Assembly (NCBI GenBank): GCA_030268105.1
Contig: BSDZ01000086.1
Coordinates: 3,736,501-3,800,500 of the forward strand
From: Volvox africanus
Lineage: Eukaryota; Chlorophyta; Chlorophyceae; Chlamydomonadales; Volvocaceae
Length of the DNA: 64,000 bases
Direction: 5' to 3'
Position 1 is the first letter of the stretch. The number at the start of each line of letters is the position of its first letter. Below, piece after piece: positions 10,801 to 21,885 of this stretch. Under the pieces are notes generated by a model, which was not told the origin of the DNA, did not search any database, and saw nothing but the letters and a program-made list of their open reading frames with translations. Both the position numbers and the translations under genes were made by a program.

Positions 10801-13800
10801 TTCCCGGCGGCGTCCGAGGCCTGGTACGAGCAAAGTCCGGCGCTCCTGCCGCCCTACGGAATCCTGCCAGCTGAGTCAGCGGCACATCGTCCACCCCCAG
10901 CCATGCAACTGCCCTATTGTTGGGCGAATCCGCAGGGTAGATCCCGGCAGGCCAGGCCAAATGGAGGTCACGGCCCGGTCGAGTGCCAAAATCCAACTGC
11001 CCTGGAGCCCGACGTAACACAATCCCCAATCCGGGTTCCACGTCGTACAAAGCATGCAGGTAAGGCAGGTCCTGCGAGGCGCCAGCGCTGTAGACATGCG
11101 GGGGCTGTATAACAGCCGCTCGTGGTCGTGTGCGCACAAAGTCCAGCGCCAAGTGGGGTAAAAGAACCAGGCGGTTTCCCTCGAGCACCTGGGAGCGCAC
11201 AGCGATGGCATGGCGGGCCAAGCACGTTGTTGATTGTGGCGAAGACTCGTCTGCCTCCAGCAGCAAAAACACCTTGGGCATCCCTAGCAAGCCTAATGTG
11301 CCAAGCACGTTGTTGATTGCGGCGAAGACTCGTCTGCCTCCAGCAGCAAAAACACCTTGGGCATCCCTAGCAAGCCTAATGTGCGCCTCGAAGCAAGCAA
11401 TGCGCCGCTGTGCCGTTGTTACATGATATCTGGATGTAAGTAGTTGAGAAAAGCTCCTACTTCGCCCTACAGACATTCATTCCAAACGCACGGACGCACC
11501 TCCTTCATGTCTTGCCTGTCTCGGCCCAGCAGCATATCCCGCTGGGGTCCGATGCCGAAATCCACCACGCGGGCTGCAGGTCCAACTACCGCCAGCGCCT
11601 GATCAGAATCAGCTGGAAAGTAGGCCCCGGGGCCGCGGAGCGCCTCAGTTAGCGAGGGCTCCGGAACCAGCGGCTGGTGCCCCAGCGTGCCCTCCAGCAC
11701 TACGTTCCGAATTCGTGGCCTGCTCAGAAACGGGGCAATGTGATCGGTATCGGCAAACTGACCGCGGCAAAACCCGAAACCCGAAGAACAGAACTGAGAG
11801 GCACCTTGACAGGAAGTGGAAGAAGATAAAGCATCGGATGCACCAGGCGGATAAATATCTGCCTAGGCGGCTTGGTGAAGAGAGTGATACGGGTAAAACA
11901 TCTACAAGGAAGCCACCTGCTGACGACACGCCTATGCAGACCTAAGCCATATGATGCTGAGCCCCACTGCCCCCCCCTAACCCCGACGCCATTAAGTCCG
12001 ACACCTTGTGGGTAGATCCAAATCGGGGTTTGGCAAAGGTAGGTGTGTTGTACGACCATCATACGCGGGGTCGGCCGGCAGCGCCCTGGATCGCCCCAGC
12101 GCTAACACCATGGGTGCCGGGGCGCCGCGGTTGCGACGCGGCAGCGTCGCATCCTTGGCTGCTGCGGCATCCAGACTCAGCCGCGCGCCCTGGGGCAAAT
12201 CGCCTCTTTCATCGGGCGAAGGCTGTCCATCCGTGTCCTTCTGGGCGGAGCGCGTGAAGAGGGCATGGCACAGTTCGTATGCAGTTTGAATGGTGTGAGC
12301 CGGTATAGGAGCTCCACGTGTACGATATAGCGTAAAAGTAGCCGTACTGCCGTGTAACAAGTGGAAGGCTTCAAAGTCCCTAATAGCTTACTCTTTGTAT
12401 CAGGGATTGGCCGCTGCCCTAGTGAACACCAAGACAGTGACTCCCTCGGTAATGAGCCCGGCGTCCCCCCTTCATTACCCCTCACCACCACGCGTCCAGG
12501 GCCTCGGGAAAAGTCCGCGGCTCTGGGACCTGGCTGTGCCGCCCGCCATGCCTGCTCGGCCTCATAGTAGCCTGGCGCCAAGTGCCTCACAGCTTCCAGG
12601 ATCCTGGAGTCCTTTGGTCGTGGGGGGTTCATCAGGATAGGAAGTGGGATACCGGAGGAGCAGCTGAGCGAGGGCCGGAAATCTGAGGCGTTGGGGATTA
12701 TGTCTGATATTCTACGTTGAAGCCCCATGGCAAATACCGCCGGTAAGAACTGCGCAGTGCGCGATATGCGACTGAACCATGCAGCAGGTACCCGTGCATA
12801 GCTAAGCACTCTACAGATGGGTACGGCCAACACTCTACCCTACATGAACCTTACCAGCAGCGTGGCTCGCCTCGATCGCCCCACATCAAATGGCAGCACG
12901 CCAGGGAGGCGGCGCCGCACCAGCACCAAGTTAACATCCCAGGACAGTAGCGGGCCAAAGCCGACACCGCGGACCCGTGGGTCGGCAGTGTCGCGTCGGA
13001 CAACACTGTTTGCAAAGATGGATCCAAGGGTTGGGGAAAGGGCCATGCGACAAGCCGAACTCTCAATAATGTTCACTTGGCCACACTATCACCCGGACAC
13101 ACGCAAATAGATGAGTGGCGTAAAGTTGCATGCACACTTTCCCCATTGCCACCCCATCGTCACGCAAGTGGTGACCTCCACCCGCTTCCTGCCTTTCTTA
13201 CTATTGAAAGAAACACTTTGTTGTTCACTTTGCATACAACACAACGCAGGCACATCCACCGACATGGACGCGCATAGGCGTCAAAACCGCTTGGGCTGTC
13301 TTCCCCAGGAATTATAGGTTCCCTCCTTGAATGCACCGGGTGGTGTGTTACATCCCCATCAGTGCACGCCTCTTACAGGCCTACATCGACATGATGGGGT
13401 ACGCTGGGTATGTATGTGTACGGTGCGGCTTCTGTATTGCGCTCAGGTTCCACAAACCCAGCCACCGGCACAAACTCGGCCGTACCGCACGATGGGTGCA
13501 AAGGTCCATGCAGGCGGCCGAGGTCGGATGTAGTCCAATGCCTGTGAGAGCTCCAGGAGTGCCTGCTGCCGCTGTCGTACCACAGCGGCGCCGTCGGTGT
13601 CGCCCTGGATGCGGTCTTCTTCACGCCACCTAGGTGCCGCCAGTCGCATCAAGATCTGCAACGCGACAAAAGCCAGCGGAGTGTGTCAAAAGACTATCGA
13701 GCTTATGTGAGCGTCGTGCGAGCATGTACATGTCACGTCATGTCACGTCACGTCATGTCACGTCACGTCACGTCACGTCACGTCACGTCACGTCACGTCA

Positions 13801-16800
13801 TGTCAAGTACACAATCACTTTTTGAGACATGTCAGCGCGGGTACTTGGCAACGCGGTGCTCTCAATCGGGCACGTATGTCCTCCCGTGCCTCACCTGCGG
13901 CGCCCGGCGGCACAAGTACGACCATGCCATCTCCATGTCATACTCTCCGATTCCGGGCTGTCGCCGCAGTCGTCTGAGCCGCTCCGCCTCCCCAGCGTTC
14001 CTAACGTGTCCCAGGGACAAGCCACCGACAGCAGGATACTTACCCAGCTTCATAATAATCCTATGACCAAACGCTTATCAGGATGTCGCCTGGTGCCTAT
14101 TTTACTTGCCACACACTATCCGTGACCGCAGTCGATGCCTGTCAACATCATACATGTAATCCGAGAGCTTCAGTATCCGCAGGAGCATCAAATAACCGTA
14201 ACGCTCAATCTTGGCAGTTACTTAAGACTGCGCGTTTAGGGAGGGCCAGCCAGGGCGTTCAGGGCGTCAAAAGACACGGACATACAAACCTAACTTGGCT
14301 ACCGTACCGTTCAGGCGTTCGTGCGAAATCTGGTGCGCCCACCAATCGCCGATGCACCAGATCGTACACGGGCCGCAGGTCCAGCACATGGCGACTAACG
14401 AGTCTCTGTGGAATATGGGGCGAAGGGGACGGAGGGGACAAGTGAAGCAACAAGTACGAAGTGACACTTCTGACACGGCAAAGAGTTGTGAAGCGGTGTT
14501 AAATGGGGTATTATCACCAGGCTCTGGAGACCGCGCACAAGGTCCGCAGAGCGGAACCCTGTGGTTTTCTAAATAGATGCTTGCGGCAACGACGTACTGA
14601 GTCGGTACTGTCACATCGTACACGCATCCAGCAGATCATGCTGGAGGGATTATCGAGGACCCCAGGAGTGTAAAGGGTGAAAGGTATCGCCATCGGACCG
14701 GACTAAAGCAACATGAGCTTCCCCACAGTGGAGCCGCAAGAGGCCGTACCTCTACCGAGTCTGCGCGGCCCAGCGACGGAAAGCCCCACGCAGGCCGACG
14801 GGGTCGGGTGGCGAGATCAATGACCCATGGGTCGGCAGGCCCAGCGATACGCTCCAGAAGCTCTCCATCCTCATATGATACCTGCACGGCTGGAGACTGT
14901 TGCGGCAGGCGCAGAGCGGGACGTGGGCACTCAGTGGAGGGGCCGGGGGCGGAGGATGTATACCCACAAGGCCATACCCACAAGGCGATGCATCGTGAAA
15001 TATCTACCTATGAACATTTACAGAAACCGACATGTATTTGTTGTATCAATCGGTCCGTGAAATGGTGCTTTCTCAACGGCGGCGGATTGAGCACTTGCAC
15101 ACGCACCGGTGGCTTCAGCATAATGGGGGCTCCCCGGACCCTGGGTTCCACCAGTGTGAACCTGACGTCCAGGAGCGTGGGCTGCCCAGCGCCCTCGTCA
15201 CCTCCAGCCGACGATGGAGCTGGCGCTGCCACAGTTTCAGGAAGGATCAGTGCAGCCGGGACCCGGCGGCGGGTGAAGTCCAGCGCCGAGGCCGGGTCTC
15301 GGTCCAACCAGGCAACATCCGCCGTTACCACCCCGCTGCCGCTGCCGCTGCCGCCACCGTGGCGCGTAGGGCTGCTGTTAAGGTCACGGCGTGCTGTACC
15401 GAATACAGCGGCCGGGCTGCGAATGAGCCGTGATAAGGCACTGTCTGCCACATCCGGGTCGTAATGGCCAGGACCCGGCTCACGGCTGTAGCGCGGCTGC
15501 GGCTGTTGCACTTGTCGTATCGGGCTGAAGGAGACGCCCGGCGCACTGCGGAAAGGTGTCAAGGAGGAACGAAATTATAAGAAGGTTTTCCCCTACCCTT
15601 ACTACGTCCTCGCCACCCGTGAGTTTTACGACGGCTCGAGGCCTTGCCTCCTAATCCTTACCGCTTCTCCACGAGGGCATAAGATGTTTGGCGCAGCAGC
15701 ACTTGCTGGCGGTGCTCGCAAGAGCGGGAGTCAGTAGGTGCAGGGGATGTGGGTGAGGCCGCCAAGGCCTTCACAGCCACGGCGGAGCTGGTCGGCGACA
15801 TAAGGTTGCCCAGCGTCAGATGGGTGCTAGCCATGAAGTGTGGCGGTCGCTCTGGGCTGAGGGCTCGGCACATGGGAGGCACCCGATATGGCGCCGCCGC
15901 CACCACCTCCATCCGTCCAGTCGGTTCTGGGCTCGGGCTCGGGCTCGCATCTGGTGTGTCATTGAAGAACATAAGTACCACCAACGAACGTAAACGCAAT
16001 TGCTCTTGGCTGACAAGAGGTGGAATCGGTTAACACATCATGTATCCTTTCAGGGTCCCTTTCAGGGAGGTTTCCTTCCATGCACATCGCCAGCAGCAAC
16101 CCTGGTCGCCCAGGCCATGGGCGCTAGCCCGCGCGGCTTGCCTCACCTGCTGGGAAGCCGTGGAAAGGCGCCGTCTCCGGCTGCATGGTCGCGGCAGCCT
16201 GACAATTCGTGATGGGGATAGTTCGAACCGATGAGCCGACTCCTGCGGGAACACTGGATGGATCCGGAGCGGCGACGTATTGGGCAGCTCCAATCGCCAT
16301 TCCTGAAATGGTTGTGGCCTGCACTGATGCCAAGGAGCCCGTCGCCTGTGGCACATCGTGTGCAAGCTCCCACGGCCGTCTTGGCGGCTGTATGAGTGCA
16401 CCATCCTGCCAGCGCATTTGCAGCGCCTCATCCCCGCCTTCTGGCGGCGACTGCAGCAATATCGGTTGGTCATAGCTGTCGCCATTCCCCCTATGGCCAG
16501 CGTCAAGGTCCCGGCGGCGCCTACTCAGCGCCTGAAGCCGCTCGCGACGGCGCATTTGCGCGGCCGTTGCTGGCCATAGCTCCTCTACGGTCTGGTTCCG
16601 GAGCTGCTCCTGCAGCTCCTGCGCCTTCAGAAGTTGCCGTTTGCGGCGTTCCTGAGAGCCCAAGCCCAGAGAAGCCACATGGCGTGCACGTTTCAGGCAA
16701 TTCAAATGTGGCAATCACCGAACATTCATAATATTAACGCAGGCACGAGTAGACAGGACAAGTGGGCAGGACATGACCGGACAGCGAGAGGACACGTGTC

Positions 16801-19800
16801 ATCGCGGGAGGACGTAGAGAAGTTAGAAAGACAGCGTAGCAAATGCATGAAGACCGTTTGATGGCCACGCAGGCAGCAGGGGTGATATGTGTACGCCGGC
16901 GTATTGGGGTCACTGCCGGATTTGAAGGGGGATGCGAATAGCGCGCTCTGGCTGGGCCATGGCCCATGAAAGCAGTGCACTATGCCCGTGGATTCATTGT
17001 TTCCCCCCAGACATCATTCGCCAAAGCGAGGAACCAGGCGAAAGAGCGTCACTGGCTTACAACAGTGGCTTACAGTGGAAGGATGATGACGTACAGATTA
17101 TGGGGATGAGCACCTGCTTCGTATCTGCCGTACCCTTCCGACCTGCCCTGCCGCAGGCCTCAAAACTATGCTTCCAACTACATCATCCCAAGCGAGATCG
17201 AGCACATGATAGGCATCGATCCACTCATACGGCTGGGCCTTCATCTCGGGCAGTAGTCCTGGGGCCTGATCTTTGCATGGTGAAGAAAACTTCTGTGGAC
17301 GCCACTATCCTCCGTCGCCATAACTTCTTGCCCGTCGCATCCATGGTGTTTGCTCACCTTCAGCTCACGCCGCATGTCCTCTGCCACACTCCGATGCGCA
17401 AACTGAACGGCTTGCACGCGGGGTCGTACGAATGCAATTGCCTCCGCCAAGTCCTTGGGCGTTGCCATCGGCTCCCGGAGAGGCTCGCAGTGCTTACGAC
17501 TGCGCAAGCTCCCCGAAGCTGCGCTTTGGCTGCCCTTTGAAGTGTCCTCTCCTCCAGTACCGCACGCATCCGTCATACTGCCACGGGCACCACCACCAAT
17601 ATCCTTGTCGTGCTCCACCGGACCGCTGCCGGCAGTGGAGGCGTGCCGAGTGGCGGAGGTGGTCCGACGCCGGCGGCGGAGGCAGTCGCCACGTATAGAT
17701 CGCGTGTCATCCCTGCTCATAACGCCCACCGCCCCTGGGCTCCCACTGCCGGTCATACTCCCATCAACAGCTCCACCCATTGTTCCTGCCCGACCCTTTG
17801 CGGTCCCGCTGCATCGGCGCCAACCACGGTTATCCCGTAATCCCGGTGGGGCTGAACGAGATCGATTAACACTGGACGTGGTCAGAGACCCTCGGACCGT
17901 GCCATCATGATCGATAAGATCACCAATACCCTGGACAGCGCCGAGCGCCGTTGCCGCGCCGCGGATGTGCCTAGATGTGCTGCGCCTTCTGGTCGTGCCC
18001 CACGCCTGCTGCTGCTCCTGTGTAACTCTAGCGATAGCCTGAGGGGGAAGCCAGTCGAGATGCCGGCTGGTGGCGGAAATGACCGCGGAAGTTACGCGGG
18101 GAAGTACTGCCCGGTACGCCTCGTCCAGCTGGAGCGGCGCCATGGAGGCGGACACCGTGAAGGGAGCCTGGACGTAACCGGACGGAGCGGGTTAGGAACA
18201 GGCGCTGTTACAGGGGTAACACAGGCCCACTAAATCAGGATATCTTGTCAGCTCTCAGCAGCTTTAGCAGCAGGACATACTACAGTGCAGCTTTCCGGTT
18301 TGCATGGAGACTGAATGTGGAACGACGGAAGGGTTTTGTGATTGCGGAGGAGGGGGGATTCGTCCGGGATACTTGGCTGCATCCGGATTTTGCGTGCTGT
18401 TTTGGGGGGGGGGAGGTAAGCAGCCAGTGATGTCCTACCTTCCCGCGCCCGCCTCCACCTTCGGCAGTTGCAGTGTCTGCTGCCTCCCCATTATCGCCAC
18501 TGCCACCGTGTCCTGGCTGCGCCGCATCACCCCTGGTGTGTTGCCGCTGCCCTGTAACTGCCCTATCGGCATGGCCCTTGAGCCCTTCAGTCCCGCTACC
18601 CTGCCACTTGCTACCAGCCGACGGCGCCGTTTCGTTCGTTTCCTCTCGCAGAAACCGCCGCGCTCGACTAAATACCGTAACTGGCGCCGATGGTGTCGGC
18701 TCCGCCGTTGCCTGTATCGCCGGCCTGCCTCCCTCATGTCCCTCGTCTCTTTCGCCGTCACCATCACCACCTGGACATCCGCCAAGCCTTGACCATCGCC
18801 TCCGTGATCCGCCACAACTTCGGCTGCGATCCCGCTGAGCAGGCTGGCCTGTAGGTCCATCCGCCACTGCCGCAGGATCTTCCGTACGCCGTAATGGGCT
18901 GTTAAGAGCCGTAGAAGTAGCTGCCGCGGCTCCATAGAGGATGTTATCCCTGACGCCGATATGCTGGCTTATGCCAATGCGCCGCCGCCTGCAATTCGGG
19001 TGAAGCGATGTTTCAGTGCTGAAAAGAGAGCACATTGTGACGCGTTCCAAGATTCTACCAAAGCTAGTCGTGGACACACACTGTGCATGCGGACGAGCCG
19101 GCAGGCCCGGTACCTGTGGCCGTCTGCGACCCCCCCCCCTTGCCCTGGCCAGCACCCCTATTTCCCATACCTGCTACCAAAGGCCCAAGGACCCTGCTGT
19201 CCTCGCTTGCCCAAGTCTACCTCCACGTCTGCACCCTTGTCGCGACCGCACCGGGAAGATGCGCGGGGGCTGCCCGAACGGGACCCATACGCCGTCGCAG
19301 CGAACGATACAGATGGTGCCCGCTTGCGCAGGAGCGTCTCACGAACATCCAGCGCTGGCCTAGAGTTTGCAAGCGTGACGAGTTGGGGAATAACTTGACA
19401 GCCATAAATAATTAGGCGCCGCAAACAACGTGGCCTCCGACACATGCGGAGGGCTCCTTTGGGTTTGCACCCCATCCCTGACAGCCCAGCGATCTTTGTG
19501 TGAGTCTTGGCGCAACCAACTCAACCCTTTGTTCAACCAACTTCACGCATTTGGTCCACAGAGTTCTCACAGCCCTTGCATTATGGGTGAAGAGTCAGCG
19601 ATGGTACTTTTCATGGTTCCTTCAAATCTCCGGCCACAATGAGCAGAGCCGTCCTCCGCTGGGCTGGTAATGAATACAGCATAGACAAGATGTTTGCAAC
19701 TGGAACACAGTGTGCTGGGTGCTATGCAGTTCCCCAGTGGAACCAGATGTTGATGGCAACGACAGACAACCCGTCACCCCTAGAGAGGCACTCTCTACTG

Positions 19801-21477
19801 CAACTGTAACATACCTGGCGTCCAAAATTTGCGACGCCTCGTCTAGACCACGTTTGCTGCGTCCCATAACCACCGTGGCAGACCGTGGGCGCACCAACCG
19901 CACATCGGGAACATGCACATCAACCTGGGTGAGCATGTCGTACACGAGAGGAACCCGACATACGCCGCTACTGTTTTTCGTTCTCCCGGCACTGGATGCA
20001 CGCCCAGTCGACGGCTTGGCTAATTCCGCTGGCTGCAGGACGTGTGTCTCCGCAAACGTGCTGCAGCCAGCGTCTGCGTCTGCAGTCCCATCCATGACGG
20101 GGCCTTTATCAGCTCTTTTGATATGCCGGAAATTCCTGTGTCCAGCAGGTATTGAGGCGTGGGTAGCAGTGCGTATGCCGCCTGCAGAGGTACCCAAGGC
20201 GTCTGCAACAGCTGCTGCTGCCGATGGCCGTGAGCCCCTGCGCTCCACCTGCTGCTGGTTTGTCAAATTTCGAAAGACAGGCATGCGGTTTTCAAAGGCG
20301 GGGTCCTGATCGGGTGCGTATATTGGCTTCCGTGGCTGCCGCAGTGGAGTGTGATCCCGGCGGTCGGGAGCTGTAGTAGTGGGTTGGTTTCCGAGGGCGG
20401 AGGACGCTGTTGCAAGCAGCGTGGAAAGGTTCGCGGCCGCAGCGGCAACCGCTGCAGCCGTGGTGCTGGCGACATCAGCAGCACCGGACATTTTGAACCT
20501 GGGAGCCGTGGCGCCGCCCTCGTTAACATTCCCCCAGGCAGTGGCAATGTAAGGTGAAGAGGACGCACCACTTGCCGCATAGCCATACAATGTCATCGGT
20601 GAATCTGAGGCACAGGTGACGCCAGCAACTGCCATGCCCATCGAAGGACCGTCAGTGCTCCGTACGACAGTGCATACGTCTTCATACCAGCTTGATTTCC
20701 GGGAATCCTCGTGCAACCCGGCGCCTGCGACTGGCTGCTGCTGCTGCAGCCGGCCAGCCGGCAGCTGTTGGCGTTCCAGTTGTGACAGTAAGCGCCGCTG
20801 CCGCTGCTGCTCCTGCCACTGCTCTCGCAAATCTGCGACCGGCATCACTCCAATGCGATTGCGAATGCCTCTGCTCGTCCAGTCGCTAGCGCCATCAATA
20901 TCGGCGTAGTACATCTTGTCGCCAACAGCAGGCCGCCTGGCAATCCCACCGCTGCTGGGTGCAAATAAAATTGACCTGCGACGGCGGCGGTGGTCACCGG
21001 CGCTAGCCATACCTGTGGCTTGGCCGGAAGCTGGGGTTTTGCTGAACTGAGCATACTGAGCCGCAATAGAATGTATGATCGGACGGTATCCTGCGGAAAC
21101 GTCCAAGGGGATTTCCTCGTGTATCGGATTTTTCCGTGTGGTCTGTATTTGAGGTGCAAGCGTCGGCCGGACCTCGGTTTCGGTGCTTGTATCTGCAGCT
21201 GATGAGGCAACAGCTGCACGACGCTGGCGGAATATTTGCCTTAGATGTTGCACTCTCAGGGCCTCTGTGTGTACGCTCAAGATCTGTCGTCACCGGGAAA
21301 AAATGCGGTCAAGTTGCATTTGCAAGCTCGCAAGTCACAAGGAATATGTGTACACACCTTGTTAGAAGTAGCGTGTTCGTCCATAATTTTGTTTGCTTTA
21401 TGCCTTCTCGCAGCGCTCTATGTAGCACCCACTACACTGTGAAACGTTGCAGTGGGGCCGCCTGCGGGGCCCAGCAT
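7801..21477 (-). CDS. Large PG-rich (SHIPPO/STPG-type) repeat protein, probable ciliary protein
   Basis: Exons (minus): 21477-21438, 21264-19815, 19359-19171, 18949-18439, 18167-17358, 16651-16147, 15950-15662, 15545-15107, 14929-14750, 14405-14308, 14060-13895, 13655-13486, 13059-12855, 12749-12486, 12240-12065, 11719-11500, 11407-10798, 10682-10356, 10103-9950, 9652-9385, 8950-8787, 8480-8334, 7887-7801. All junctions but one (11407-10798 to 10682-10356) agree in phase with good GT-AG ends; total about 2,480 residues. Exon 1 encodes only MLGPAGGPTATFH. The C-terminal two thirds repeat PG-turn motifs: EPGPGHYDPD, EPGPGHYNPD, QPGIGEYD, LAPGYYEAE, RGPGAYFPAD and AGIYPAD, often with a following (D/A)FxR element. 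Such sperm-tail PG-rich repeats occur in proteins lining axonemal microtubules, so a flagellar role is inferred, not shown. The N-terminal third is low in domains, with Ala runs and basic Gln-rich helices. Internal duplications are described in the findings. The precise orthologue is not identified. Confidence 0.75.
10561..10684. repeat. Duplicated PG-rich repeat exon segment, copy 1
   Basis: Near-identical to 15423-15546 (four differences in 124 bp), same orientation, 4.9 kb apart within one gene. Both copies encode the start of an exon with the GPGHY(N/D)PDVADSALSRLI element. Confidence 0.95.
11218..11383. repeat. 83-bp direct tandem duplication
   Basis: Two adjacent 83-bp copies (11218-11300 and 11301-11383) with one mismatch (T/C at 11238 and 11321). 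Both lie inside one exon of the PG-rich repeat gene. The unit is not a multiple of three, so the two copies are translated in different frames. Confidence 0.95.
13731..13805. repeat. CGTCA/TGTCA pentanucleotide microsatellite
   Basis: About 15 units of CGTCA with scattered TGTCA variants. It lies in the intron between the exons at 14060-13895 and 13655-13486 of the PG-rich repeat gene, close to the latter's splice acceptor. Confidence 0.95.
15423..15546. repeat. Duplicated PG-rich repeat exon segment, copy 2
   Basis: Partner of 10561-10684. The similarity starts within a few bases of the splice acceptor and ends in the exon, after the SRLI codons. Two of the four differences are synonymous; the others change Asp to Asn and Arg to His. 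Confidence 0.95.
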
Positions 21478-21885
21478 AGTAACCAGATTGCGTTTGGAGA
21501 ATAAATTCCGATGATCCAGGACCTCTGTGGACCTTCCTTTGCGTGCATGAAGGGAAATAAGATATCACGAAGCTGTCAGCGTTGAACTTGAATGCCCAAG
21601 GAACCGTCCAACAGTCAAGTTGCCTGAACTGTCATCGAATTTCTATCAATTGCAATTTCTAAAAGTAATCCCTGGATAGTCAGTTGTTACTATTTGCTTA
21701 AAAACGCGCTTCTATGATACTCGCAATTTGCAATAGCGTTTTGCACGTCGGCGTCTTCCATAGCAAAATTGCTTTACGAATTTCAACAACGTAGAATACC
21801 TGTTCCACAAATTTTACATTAGTAACAGGACCGGGTCCTTACGCGATACGGGTGTCCAATCCCGCATCCTTTAGGCTTCATCAAA
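21478..21885. promoter_or_regulatory. Divergent intergenic region between two start codons
   Basis: This 408-bp, AT-rich gap lies between the ATG of the PG-rich repeat gene (minus) and the ATG of the next gene (plus). It must carry both promoters. I see no confidently nameable element. Confidence 0.5.

Noticed and set aside
13731..13805. A CRISPR-like array
   Set aside because: It is a simple 5-bp microsatellite with no spacers, in a eukaryotic intron.
19622..21280. A start codon (TTG) at 21280 for a 552-residue single-exon protein
   Set aside because: The frame is entered through an acceptor at 21264 from an upstream ATG exon (21477-21438), and it leaves through a GTATGT donor at 19815 into further in-phase exons.
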